Part shown: positions 38,351 to 48,849 of the stretch, piece by piece
How the letters are laid out: each line of letters starts with the position of its first letter
Numbering within the stretch: position 1 is the stretch's first letter
Assembly: GCA_039105265.1 (NCBI GenBank)
Contig: JAPFFF010000010.1
Span: forward strand, 2,976,001 to 3,040,000
Reading direction: 5' to 3'
From: Tritrichomonas musculus
Taxonomy: Eukaryota; Parabasalia; Tritrichomonadida; Tritrichomonadidae
DNA length: 64,000 nt
Translations under genes and position numbers: made by a program
Notes under the pieces: model-generated
Database searches by the model: none
What the model was told of the DNA's origin: nothing
What the model saw: only the letters and a program-made list of their open reading frames with translations

Positions 38351-39607
38351 TTAATGACGCTTCATTACAGCACGGCAAATCATAAAAGCAACAGAAATTA
38401 TGGAACCTCCAATGATGACATTTTCTACGCCAGCGAGAATTGTATCATTGTTATGATTATATCTTGCATGTTGATCATAAAAAATAGGAGGATTTCTTCT
38501 TTTTAATTCTTGATTGATATTAAAATATTCTGGATTTTGTTCTTGTGGTCTTTTTAATTCCATTTTTATATATTGATCAACATCAATCCCCAAATATTCA
38601 AAAACTCCGTCATTATTTGGTTTTTTACCTAATTTTATGTATTTGTCAGAATAAATTGATGTGTTTTTATCCATTAAAACGAATTCTTTTTTTTCATTTT
38701 GAACATTTCCCTCAATTTTTTTAACCTTTGATTCGAACACTGGATAATTTTTGTCCTTTATACTTTCTTTATCGAAATAAACGCGAGTAAACTTTACCCA
38801 ATGTGCTGCTGATTCTGTGAAAAAGAAACGTTCTGCTTTATCTTCCCAAGAGTTTTTACAAATATAACAATCTTTTTCAAAATCATATCCTTCAATTAAT
38901 GTAGCATGGCCATATTGTGTTTCATTAGGGGTTTGATATTCTAAGAATTCTCCATTTTCTACACATTCATAACCTTCTTCACTTGTTCCAAAACTAAGGA
39001 TAACTGATTTCATCATTACATCTTTTATGTCTATTGAATCTTTGGAATCACATTTAATTCCAAATTGAAAATGTTCTTCAAGTCTTCTGATAGATTCTGC
39101 TGGAGATCCACCATTTTCGTTGTAGGAAGCAATTGTATAGCAATACTTGAAAGATGGAATATTTTCTTTTTTAAATCCATAAATTCTAAAAGCAGTATTA
39201 ATGTACGCACTACATGCAGCAAGAGCATAACAATTACCTGTTGGTTGATAATAAACTCCAGTTACATTCGTGTTTCGGACAAATTGATGAGATAAATACT
39301 CGGATGGTAATAAATCTTGTTGCGAATTATCACTGTTTTCAATTTTTCCAATGATTGGAGATTTTTTTGATGCCATTTGTGCTTTTTCTTCTTTCCTAAC
39401 ATGAAGTTCTAATATAGTATTTTCATGAATTGAATAATCTCTAATATTTTTATTGTTAATAAGCTGTTGATTTGAAAACATTAATATTTGGTCATCCACA
39501 TTAATGCCTGTTCTACGACTAATCGCAGACTTGATATCTATCACTTTGGTATCATTCTTGGCATTGAAATGGTAATTTTTTTGGCTAGTTTTAATTATTA
39601 TTCTCAT
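38351..39607 (-). CDS. Ubiquitin-like domain fused to papain-like cysteine protease, tail-anchored
   Basis: The 418-residue protein has three parts. Residues 1-72 fold like ubiquitin: MRIIIKTSQKNYHFNAKNDT, then VIDIKSAISRRTGI, DQILMFSNQQLINN, and ENTILELHVR, with the spacing of ubiquitin-like domains and no Gly-Gly end. Residues about 110-280 are a papain-like (C1) core: QPTGNCYALAACSAY with the nucleophile Cys126 and a Gln at 121, YGHATLIEGYD with His234, and CYICKNSWE with Asn252. Residues about 393-413 (NVIIGGSIISVAFMICRAVM) form one hydrophobic helix followed by KRH, so the protein is likely anchored by its C-terminus in an organelle or ER membrane with both domains in the cytosol. No signal peptide or obvious propeptide. 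A proteasome-linked or membrane-quality-control role is inference. Confidence 0.85.
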   Translation of the reverse strand: MRIIIKTSQKNYHFNAKNDTKVIDIKSAISRRTGINVDDQILMFSNQQLINNKNIRDYSIHENTILELHVRKEEKAQMASKKSPIIGKIENSDNSQQDLLPSEYLSHQFVRNTNVTGVYYQPTGNCYALAACSAYINTAFRIYGFKKENIPSFKYCYTIASYNENGGSPAESIRRLEEHFQFGIKCDSKDSIDIKDVMMKSVILSFGTSEEGYECVENGEFLEYQTPNETQYGHATLIEGYDFEKDCYICKNSWEDKAERFFFTESAAHWVKFTRVYFDKESIKDKNYPVFESKVKKIEGNVQNEKKEFVLMDKNTSIYSDKYIKLGKKPNNDGVFEYLGIDVDQYIKMELKRPQEQNPEYFNINQELKRRNPPIFYDQHARYNHNNDTILAGVENVIIGGSIISVAFMICRAVMKRH

Positions 39608-39619
39608 CTCTACAAAGTA

Positions 39620-39627
39620 TAAAATGA
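39620..39627 (-). promoter_or_regulatory. Putative initiator for the Ubl-protease gene
   Basis: TCATTTTA on the minus strand, with +1 A about 18 bases before the ATG at 39607. It matches the trichomonad Inr and supports this start codon. Confidence 0.5.
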
Positions 39628-40785
39628 TATGATAAAATTTGGTGTTAAAATTTTGAAATTAGCATGTGGCACAAAAAAAAAAGTAAGTGGCACGTTTTTT
39701 GTAAAGATCTCGGATCGGTTTTGATGTAAATCTTTCAATATTGTTAAAACTCATAGAATATTATGAAAGCACAACCATTGAATAAATTATGGTCAAAAGT
39801 GTATAAAATTAGCAAAAAGTGGCATGGCACAAAAATAAAAAAATCAAAGATTTTTGTATCAACATTTTTATCAAATTCAATTATTTGATCACATTGTGCA
39901 AAACAAGCCTCACCTATTTCAGTAAGATAAGGTGGAACAATGAAACTTCAAATTGATGAATCTTGAAAAGTTGTTTGATTGATTTTTTGAAGTTCTGAAT
40001 TTTCTAGTAGCGTTTCGATGAGATTTGTGAGCCACTCTCAATTTTGAAATAAAATTGAAAAATTATAATGATAAATTGGAAAAAAATTGTTTTTTAAGTT
40101 AATCTTAAAAAATATTGGTTTTATATATTCTTGCCGATTCTATGAGTTCATATTTAGGAGCCATATTTCATTATTTTATTAAACAGGAGCCGGTTTTAGA
40201 TAATAATATGTGCTTTCATTTCGGACATAAATATGATTTAAAGATATGTTTTCGATCAGTCATACAAATTGACATTATTATATAAGAAATACCATGATCA
40301 TTTGTAAAAATGCTATTTTGAACGGAAAATTGGTTTTTGATTGCTTCGTATTGCATGAACAAATATTTTGAGAAAAATTGAATCGAAATGTTTGTAACAA
40401 AAAGTTATTTTTTTCAGAGGCTTCTCTCAAATATTTTGAGAGAATTGAGAGGATCTTTCCATAAAAAATTTGACACTTGCGTTTTGGCATCAATATAAAT
40501 TACTTTCGATTTATTGGTTAATATAGCAGTTATACCAACCATTATAATTATATTATTGATAATTAATTACCTTTTTTCTTAAATCTTCTAATGATCATTT
40601 GATGTTATATAATTGAACATGTTTTTGCATAAATTTAACTCAAAAAACAAAAATACTTAAATAAATTAGGCAAAAAATAAATTTATATGGATTAAAATGA
40701 TAAATAAAATCGAATCGAAGCAAAAATTTATTGGATATATTGTAGAGACATTTTTTAAATTGATATATTTTTCAATATTATAATT
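39628..40785. other. Intergenic AT-rich stretch
   Basis: No gene or clear repeat. Short frames here have random AT-rich composition. Confidence 0.5.
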
Positions 40786-40983
40786 GAAAAATTGTATGAC
40801 TGTAAAGTTGACATTTATTCATTTGCAATTTTTATGTACGCTCTTGTTACTGGAAATAAAATGCTGTATGATTTTATTAATGTGCCTTCAAAGAGAAAAT
40901 TGAATGTTGTAAAAAAGAACAGAAAAGTGTCGATTTTCCAGTCTTCTATTGGAAAATTTTTGTCATATCCTGTTTTAATTTAA
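40786..40983 (+). pseudogene. Protein-kinase fragment just upstream of the GTPase fusion gene
   Basis: YDCKVDIYSFAIFMYALVTG matches kinase subdomain IX, followed by NKMLYDF and an unrelated tail. There is no ATG at its head and no other kinase motifs nearby. It ends five bases before the ATG of the large fusion gene, in a different frame. It may be a remnant of a former upstream kinase gene. Confidence 0.6.
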
Positions 40984-40987
40984 AAAA

Positions 40988-43900
40988 ATGGAGATTAATG
41001 CTTATATTACAAAAATGAAAAATATTTATTCTATTCTTATGCATTTTATTGATGATATAAGTGATGACTCTGAAGCCTTATTTGAAACGTTAACTAATAC
41101 TTTTGAAGAACAAAATATATTCAAAAACATAGAAGATCCTAAATTAATATTTCGATTAATATCAAAAATATTAATCAATCATCATCGAACATCAGATTTT
41201 TACTATAAACTAGAGAAAATATTCCAATATATGATAACGGAAGTCCCTTCTTTAATTTCTATTTTTTTATCAGATATAACAGAACAAAACAAAGAAATTA
41301 TATTCTTTCTTCTAGAAAAAAAATTGATTAAGCCAGACAAATCATTTATAAATAATTATTTAGCGAAAAAGTTTAATTATAAAGAAAATACTGATAAACT
41401 TCAATCATTTTATTACTTATATCCAAAGATGAAAGACTTTCTCGAAGATGAAATTCAAAAACAAATTGAAGAAGAAATTTTGCAGAAATATAAAGAAGAC
41501 ATTTTAACATTTGAAGATAAATGCAAAAAAGGTGAAAATGATTCTTATATTTGTTCATTAATTCGACTTGATTCAGTTGAAGAATTTATTTCATATATTA
41601 ATCGAACAAATCTATCATTATCAACTAAAATTAAACCATCAATTTATGAAACAAATCCATTTTTGATTGATAAAGAACCAACATTAATTGAGTATGCAGC
41701 TTATTCTGGATCAATTCAAATTATTACATACTTGAAATATAATAATGTTCCATTAACTTTTTCATTGTGGCTTTATGCAGTTCATTCAAATAATCCAGAA
41801 TTAATTCATTTTCTTGAAGAAAATGATATTAAGCTTAATACAAATAAATCTTTTAGCGATAATGTTCTCATAGAATCTATTAAATGCCATCATAATGACA
41901 TTTCAAATTATCTCAAAGATGAGCTTTATGATCAAAATGAATTTGATGATAATTTTGGATCTATTATAACAAATTCATTAAATTTCTTTTTCTTTCCAAG
42001 TGAAGTCTGTTCTGTTATATGTAAACCATATAATAATAACGGATTCGATCTATCTCAATTATGTTTTTCATTGACAAAGATTACAATTCCATCATCTGTA
42101 ACTTCAATTGGAAATGATGCTTTCAATGGATGCTCAAAATTAGAACAAATATCAATTCCTTTTTCAGTAATAAAAATTGGAGATTTTGCTTTTTGCGGAT
42201 GTTCTTCATTGACAAAAATATCAATCCCTTCTTCTGTAATAGAAAATGGTACAGATATTTTTTTTGGACGTTCAAATTTAGAACAAATCCCAAGTTTTAC
42301 TTTTGAAGTTTCAAATATAAAAGACATTTTCCATGGATGCTCTTCAAAAAGCTTGGTAGAATTAAATACTGTCATAAAAGTGTTAGAAAGAGTCAGTAAA
42401 GAAGGTGAAATCGAAAATAAAATGTCAGATGAGCTATTCTCATCTTTTTATGATTCAAATATTTGGACAACATTTGACATAGATTGTGCAATGCCTTTAT
42501 CTTCTTTTTATATTGCAAACTTTAATTTTATATTACCTCCAAATAATGCTAATGATACCAATGATGACGACAAAGATAAAATATATCTCTTAGTAAGATA
42601 TACGAAAGATGATATTAAAAAGTATTTAGACTACTTACAATTTGAGTTCAAATCATATATGGAAATGAGAAAACAAATGGATGAAATAATTGTACCAATT
42701 GGTTATACACGAAAGAGTTCAGATGAAAATGGTTTTCTCTTTGCATTTTTAACTACAACAAATATAACATTAAACGACGTTATCAAATCTCTTCCATTGC
42801 AAGTAAAATATAATTATGCAATCAAATTAATCATCACAGTTAATAAAATATTCACAGGAAATAGTCTTTCAGGATTTTATATCACTCCAAAAACTATTTT
42901 GATTAACATGCATAATGATGAGCCCTCTGTAGGTCTTATTGGATTCATCGGAGGAATGAATGAGCTCAAATTATGCCCAACAGCAAAAGAATTCATATAT
43001 AATACTGATTTTTCTCCAGCTGAATTAAAACGAAGAATCAGACCTAGTGTTCGTTCACCAAATTCTAAGTCAGATGTTTATGGACTTGCAAAAGTAATTC
43101 AATTCATAATTGGAAATCAATATATGATCCCTAAATTTGAAAATGCAATTGAATCAGCTCTTAAAAAAAACCCAGATGACAGAATATTACTTAATGATTT
43201 CAAAAATATAATGTTTGAATTATTTCCTAAAATAAATTCTTTTTCAAATTTAGTTATGTCAGTAGAATTGCAAGAGAAACCAAAAATTGGTTTAGCTAAT
43301 AAAATCAAAAAATATTGTACTTTATTAAAAACAAAAGAAGGATACCCACGTGTTTATAAATTACCACAAGTAATTACTAAAATACATCCTAATAAAAAAA
43401 TAAGAAAAATTAGGGTTGGTCCAGAAAGAAAGGTAATAAAAGAAGAAATTACAATTTTGATTGTAGGTCAAATAGGTTCTGGAAAGACAACACTTCTTAA
43501 TGGTTTTGCTAACTATTTATATGGCGTTGAATGGACGGATAATTGTAGATTCAAAGTTGTTTCAGATGAAGACGATGGTGAAAACCGCACTGCATACCAT
43601 CAAGCTATAAATCAAACAGAATATATTACAGCATATACATTTTATTGGCAACCTGGCTTCGCTGTTCCATATACAGTTACATTAATTGATACACCAGGAG
43701 TATGTGATCAAAGATTTATGTTCGATAAACAATTTATTGATGACCTTGAATCATTTTTTACATTTGAAAATGGAATTGACCAATTAAATGCTGTCGCATT
43801 TACAGTTCAATCATCTAATTCAAAATTAAATTATTGTGTTAAGTACTTATATGATCGGATATCTCATTTATTTGGGGCAAATAATTTCATTATCACTGCA

Positions 43901-44914
43901 ACATTCTCTGATGCTTATAAACCACCAGTAATTGAAGCTTTAAAATTCCATGAAATTCCTACCGATTATGTTAGTGAATTCAATAATTCCGCAATTTTTG
44001 CAATGAGAGGTGGCCCTGATAGAATAATCACCAAAAAATTTTGGGATATTTGTCAAACAGGTTATGCAAATATATTTGAATATGTGAATAAAATGAAACC
44101 GACAAGTTTAGTTTTGCCTCAAATTGCTCTTGCAAATAGAAAGGAAATTATAATTTCAATTGAAGTTCTTAATCAGAAAATATTTGAAGAAATAGTAAAA
44201 ATGAATTTAATTGAACAAGAATGTAAAATAATAAAACAAAATGAAACCAAAATTAATTCAAGCACAAACTTTACCTACACAGTTACAGATGTTCAATATG
44301 TAGAAGAAAAACTTAAACCAAATGATTTTGCTACTTACTGTACGAAATGTAACAAGACATGCCATTATCCATGCTGCGAATGCTTTTTAGATGATGACAC
44401 ATTAAAAAAGTGTTTTGTGATGGATAGTAACGGATGTTGCACTTTTTGTGGTTGTAATTGGACAGAGCATCAGAAAAAGCGATTCAAATTGGTTGCAATC
44501 AAAGTAAATGAGACAAGAAAATATGAAATTCTTGAAAAACATTTTGGAGATAAAGAAAGTAAGAAACAATCATCTCAAAAAATGCTTGAAAATGCTCAAA
44601 AAGAATATGAAATCATATGGGAAAGAGCCTCTAATTATGTAACTTCAATAAAAAATTGTGTTGATCGCCTCCATCAAATTGTTCTCAAGCCAATTATTAT
44701 ATCAGAAGTCAATTTTATCAGACATCTAATTGAATTGGAAAAACAAAATCAACCACTTATGTGGGAAGAAAAAGTTAGATGGTTTTATGAACTTATTGAA
44801 CAGCATAAGATAATTACTGAAATTTCTCAGAGAGAAAATGCAATCCCACAACAAATATCTCAGATAAAAAATCAAAGAATCTTAAATTTCTTAGAAGAAT
44901 TAATTAAGATATAG
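40988..44914 (+). CDS. DUF3447-LRR-pseudokinase-GTPase-Cys-rich fusion protein
   Basis: One open frame of 1308 residues with five parts. (1) DUF3447/ankyrin-type region, about 1-340 (SYICSLIRLDSVEEFISYIN, TLIEYAAYSGSIQIITYLKY). (2) Three to four BspA-type LRRs, about 360-455 ([14 protein letters not shown]). (3) A degenerate kinase-like region, about 530-745, with KSDVYGLAKVIQFI and PDDRILLNDFKNIM but no HRD or DFG. (4) A P-loop GTPase of septin/AIG1-like type, with GQIGSGKT at 827-834 and DTPGVCD from 901. (5) A Cys/His cluster, about 1118-1161 (YCTKCNKTCHYPCCEC, then CCTFCGCNWTEH), then a helical tail. Modules 4 and 5 together resemble septin/AIG1-like proteins of animals and fungi that carry CxxC..TCH..C clusters. 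The combination with LRR and DUF3447 is unusual. A sensing or membrane-associated switch role is inference. Confidence 0.85.
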   Translation: MEINAYITKMKNIYSILMHFIDDISDDSEALFETLTNTFEEQNIFKNIEDPKLIFRLISKILINHHRTSDFYYKLEKIFQYMITEVPSLISIFLSDITEQNKEIIFFLLEKKLIKPDKSFINNYLAKKFNYKENTDKLQSFYYLYPKMKDFLEDEIQKQIEEEILQKYKEDILTFEDKCKKGENDSYICSLIRLDSVEEFISYINRTNLSLSTKIKPSIYETNPFLIDKEPTLIEYAAYSGSIQIITYLKYNNVPLTFSLWLYAVHSNNPELIHFLEENDIKLNTNKSFSDNVLIESIKCHHNDISNYLKDELYDQNEFDDNFGSIITNSLNFFFFPSEVCSVICKPYNNNGFDLSQLCFSLTKITIPSSVTSIGNDAFNGCSKLEQISIPFSVIKIGDFAFCGCSSLTKISIPSSVIENGTDIFFGRSNLEQIPSFTFEVSNIKDIFHGCSSKSLVELNTVIKVLERVSKEGEIENKMSDELFSSFYDSNIWTTFDIDCAMPLSSFYIANFNFILPPNNANDTNDDDKDKIYLLVRYTKDDIKKYLDYLQFEFKSYMEMRKQMDEIIVPIGYTRKSSDENGFLFAFLTTTNITLNDVIKSLPLQVKYNYAIKLIITVNKIFTGNSLSGFYITPKTILINMHNDEPSVGLIGFIGGMNELKLCPTAKEFIYNTDFSPAELKRRIRPSVRSPNSKSDVYGLAKVIQFIIGNQYMIPKFENAIESALKKNPDDRILLNDFKNIMFELFPKINSFSNLVMSVELQEKPKIGLANKIKKYCTLLKTKEGYPRVYKLPQVITKIHPNKKIRKIRVGPERKVIKEEITILIVGQIGSGKTTLLNGFANYLYGVEWTDNCRFKVVSDEDDGENRTAYHQAINQTEYITAYTFYWQPGFAVPYTVTLIDTPGVCDQRFMFDKQFIDDLESFFTFENGIDQLNAVAFTVQSSNSKLNYCVKYLYDRISHLFGANNFIITATFSDAYKPPVIEALKFHEIPTDYVSEFNNSAIFAMRGGPDRIITKKFWDICQTGYANIFEYVNKMKPTSLVLPQIALANRKEIIISIEVLNQKIFEEIVKMNLIEQECKIIKQNETKINSSTNFTYTVTDVQYVEEKLKPNDFATYCTKCNKTCHYPCCECFLDDDTLKKCFVMDSNGCCTFCGCNWTEHQKKRFKLVAIKVNETRKYEILEKHFGDKESKKQSSQKMLENAQKEYEIIWERASNYVTSIKNCVDRLHQIVLKPIIISEVNFIRHLIELEKQNQPLMWEEKVRWFYELIEQHKIITEISQRENAIPQQISQIKNQRILNFLEELIKI

Positions 44915-47900
44915 ATATAACTTCTCATATCATCTAGATGATATTTTAATTATTAATATTTTAATTTACTGACAAAAAGACGTTAAGATTTTTTTTAATT
45001 TTTGGTTTTTTTATAATGAGTAAATGATATTTGAATGAATTAAATAATAAAAAATAATTTATATAATATTTAGAATTAAATTATCGTATCAAATGAATGT
45101 TTAAGCTTTCTCAAAAAAAGATATTAGATTAGATGATCGTAAAAAAAGTTTAATTAAATTAAGGAATTATAATAAATATAAACCAATTACATGATATAAA
45201 AATGAATTATTATAACTTTATGCATTTATGATAACCATATATTGAAATTTTTTTCAAAATATACATAAATTTTTTATAAATTATTTTGATTAAAAGAAAA
45301 CAATGAATATTCAAAAACTTCCGCATTTCGCAGTTTTTATAAATATGTTAAAAATTAAAATTGAGGGAAAAAAAGGTATAAAAAGAAAAACCCCTCACAT
45401 TTTGGTTTTTGTGATAAAATGAATATTTATTTATGCATTTGTTTTCTATATATAATACTAAACAAAAGTTAATTTAACCATATTGCCAATAAATGCATTG
45501 TTAAAGAGATATTTAAATGATTATTTAAAAAGTATTTTGTTTCTTTATATTTCCTATATTATCATACTTATATAAGATATTAGCACTGCTATAAAGAATA
45601 CTTGTTTATTTATTTTTAATATATTAGGAATTTAAAAATGAAAATAACTAAAAATTAGATATATATATTAATTAAAAATATATTATATTTATATAAAATT
45701 ATATATTATAAAAAGCTATATATATTTACTAACTATGATATATTTATTAATATAAAAATATTTCAAATCTAAATAATCACTCTATACAAAACAACTCGTT
45801 TTTCTAACCCGGTAGCTCAAATATTCTGAAGAGCAATTCAAAATAACTCGTTTTTCTAACCCGAAATGCTCAAATATTCAATTGAATTTCTGAATATTAT
45901 TTTAGAAATAAATAAAAAAATTTTAGTTATCTATTTTAACATAACCAATTTTCAACATAAAATTTAATTGAATCTCTATTATCTTGACATATTAATGATT
46001 TTATATTTATTTACTTTTTTATTAAACATTAAAAAAAGATATTACAATAAATAAAACCAAATTTATTTTATGATTTTAGAAAAGATCAAAAATTAAGATA
46101 ATATTTGAAGAACTAAAATCATTTAAGTTGCCAAAATAAATAAAATTCTTTTATTTATTGAATTCATATTTATTCCATTTATTTTGGAATAATAAATCAG
46201 AACTCTAGATGTGTTCATTTATCATGACACAAAAATTGAGTTTAATACAACCATTTTTATAGATTATGTTATGTTCACCATAGTTAATAAGATTTTAAGT
46301 AAATAATTACAAATAAATTTCTAAGCATCGGTAAAATCTATTAAACATATAAACAGTGAAATGAACCACTTAAAATATACTAGTTTTCGAATAATTCATT
46401 ATATCTTGCTAAAAATTTTATTAAAAATCATCTAAAAGATTTAATAAATATCTAATATTAAAAATATATTTATTTACATTATATATTACAAATTAATGAT
46501 TATTTTATTTATATTTGGAATAAAACATTTAATTCTTTCGATTATTTTTGATTTTAACTTTTGGAATTGGATTAAGTGTTAAATATATAAATTAATCATG
46601 CAAATATTTTTAACAAGTTTTAATTATTTCAAAAGTTTTTAAAAATGATGATCATAAAATTTCAGTTTAACGAAAATTTAAACGAAAATGCATCTAGCCT
46701 ATAGTTATACAATGGATTTACTAATGTTTAACCAGAAGACATTGTAATTCTATTTCTGACATATAATATTGCAAATATTAAGATTTTAATTTCAAAATAT
46801 CTGATTGAAATTATCCTATAAATATTAATATGATGTGAATAAGCATGATATATATTTTAAATTAAGTAAATATATTATTTTGTTGAGATAAAAATATTTT
46901 ACAGGTATCGATGAAAAATTGTAAACGGTAATGTTAGGGGTTTTTAAAAAGATTTTTAAAATTATAAAAGCATTAGTTGTTTGAGAAATATATAAGCTAT
47001 AAATTGAAAGCATTTTTAAAATTTATTATTAGCTAATAATAACATTTGATTTTAATGCATTTTTCTCAAAAAGTGGATTTTTTCTGAAATCAATTTTTTT
47101 GAACCAAATATAATAAACTTAAAACCAAAAGGCAGACCACCATTTTTCCTTTCATATTTCTCTGACATATTTTTTTCCTTTCATTTTTTAAAATTTTGAA
47201 CTTTTTATCTCAAATTAATTTTTTCTGTTTTATTTTGGCTGTGTTTGATAAATTATTTTCTTAATTGTTTTATCTCAAATCTTTTTTTTTTCAAAATAAT
47301 TATATCCTATAATTTATAAGATAATTAAAGTTTTTATATTATTATTTAATTATATTGATATATTCATAAATATGATAATAGATAATATTTAATATATTTA
47401 TTATTTTAAATAATATATTTTATAAATTTGTATCTGTAAGAAATAAATTGAATGCTAAAAAATGAATATCTTATATATAAAAAGCTTTTTGCATATATTT
47501 GCTATATTTAAATATTATATAATTAATTATATTAATTTAAAATCCAAATACCTATTTTAATAATTGATATTTATATGTATATATTCGTTTTTTATTTTAA
47601 AAAAATTGAATAAATGAGTTATAATTTGAATATGGAAAATTAATACTTCTTGTTTGAAAATGTCGCTTAACTAAATGCATCTGCTGTAGAGTTTGATGAT
47701 CTAATACAACAACACAGCCAACAATATTTGATTATATGATAAATTTTCTTTCCAAAATACCGCAACTACCACAAGATGATTGAAAAAAAAAAGATATTAT
47801 AATATATTGCCTAAAATGCAATAAATCTCAAAATACACAAAAGATACATCTCGAAAAACGCATTTTTCCAAAATTTGGAGAAAATAAATATTGGCGAAAT

Positions 47901-48485
47901 TCTCTTTAAATATCACGATTTCTATTTCCAAATTGTTCATTTATTCCATAAAATTATCAATATTTTCCATTTTTAACCATTTTGCACCAAAATATTACAT
48001 AATTTTGAAAATTTCTCAAAAAATTTTAATTCAATCGGAAAGGCGCAAATATAAATTTTAATTTCTCTGATATTTTGGAACACTTTTTAGCAAATTCTTA
48101 CTTGGATTAAATGATGGAAGACATTTCTTTTCATCTTTTTTATTTTTCATTCAATAAAAAAATCTTTTTATTCAATTTTTTTATTTTTTTTGCATTGAAA
48201 AATGCAAAATTGAGACGAATCAAAACTCAGACCATTAATTGAATGGAAAAGTGTTCTAAATTGAGAAGACGAAAAATAAAATAACCGCTCAAAAGGCCAA
48301 TATAAGGTTGAAAGTGGTCCGACTTTTGACTCCCAGTTTATATCAAACTCCACAATAATAGCAAAAAAAAAAAAATTTAAATTCATAAACATTATTAATA
48401 CATTAAAAATAATATTCATTACTCATCAGCCTTTGAAACTGGACAAGATCAACAAAATATGAGAATTGTAAAAAAAACTAAAAAA
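44915..48485. other. 3.6-kb gene-free AT-rich stretch
   Basis: No supported gene. It is exceptionally AT-rich around 45.6-47.6 kb. The only structured item seen is a 34-35 bp direct repeat at 45793-45879. A low-complexity region just before the tRNA-Leu holds minus-strand frames without family motifs. Confidence 0.55.
45793..45879 (+). repeat. Direct repeat pair, 34 and 35 bp
   Basis: AACTCGTTTTTCTAACCCGG at 45793 recurs at 45845 (AACTCGTTTTTCTAACCCGA). Both copies continue to GCTCAAATATTC after three or four differing bases. The copies are 52 bp apart start to start. It is the most GC-rich patch of this stretch. Its meaning is unknown. Confidence 0.85.
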
Positions 48486-48565
48486 TGGTTGCTGTGGGGT
48501 TCGAACCCACGCCCTCTCGGACCAGTGCCTTAAACTGGCGCCTTAGACCACTCGGCCAAACAACC
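48486..48565 (-). tRNA. tRNA-Leu (anticodon AAG)
   Basis: An 80-nt class II tRNA on the minus strand. The acceptor is GGTTGTT/AGCAACC (one G-T pair) with discriminator A, and the D-arm is GGCCGAGTGGTCTAAGGC. The anticodon stem is CCAGT/ACTGG with loop TTAAGGC, giving AAG. A long variable arm TCCGAGAGGGC and T-arm GTGGG-TTCGAAC-CCCAC follow. No intron and no encoded CCA. Confidence 0.95.
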
Positions 48566-48849
48566 TTATGATAATTCATATATTTGATCTATTTATTAAG
48601 CTCATAAATCATCTTGTATCCAAATTAGATTTAACATCATACAAAAAACATGTATTACCATAAAATAAAATAATGAAAAAAGTTTTATATAATGAAAATT
48701 ATTGATTAGTATTAATATATGAATTGATTTTTTTTCTACATTTATAAAATGTAATTTAGCTTTGGCTCAAAGGACGAAAAACTAATTCAAAAAAACTCCC
48801 CATTGCAATTAGCTTATCAAAGAAATCATCAATCTATTATTACAAAGAA

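Noticed and set aside
46825-48419. Small minus-strand frames in the 3.6-kb gene desert
   Set aside because: Hydrophobic Phe/Ile/Tyr-rich translations typical of AT-rich non-coding DNA.
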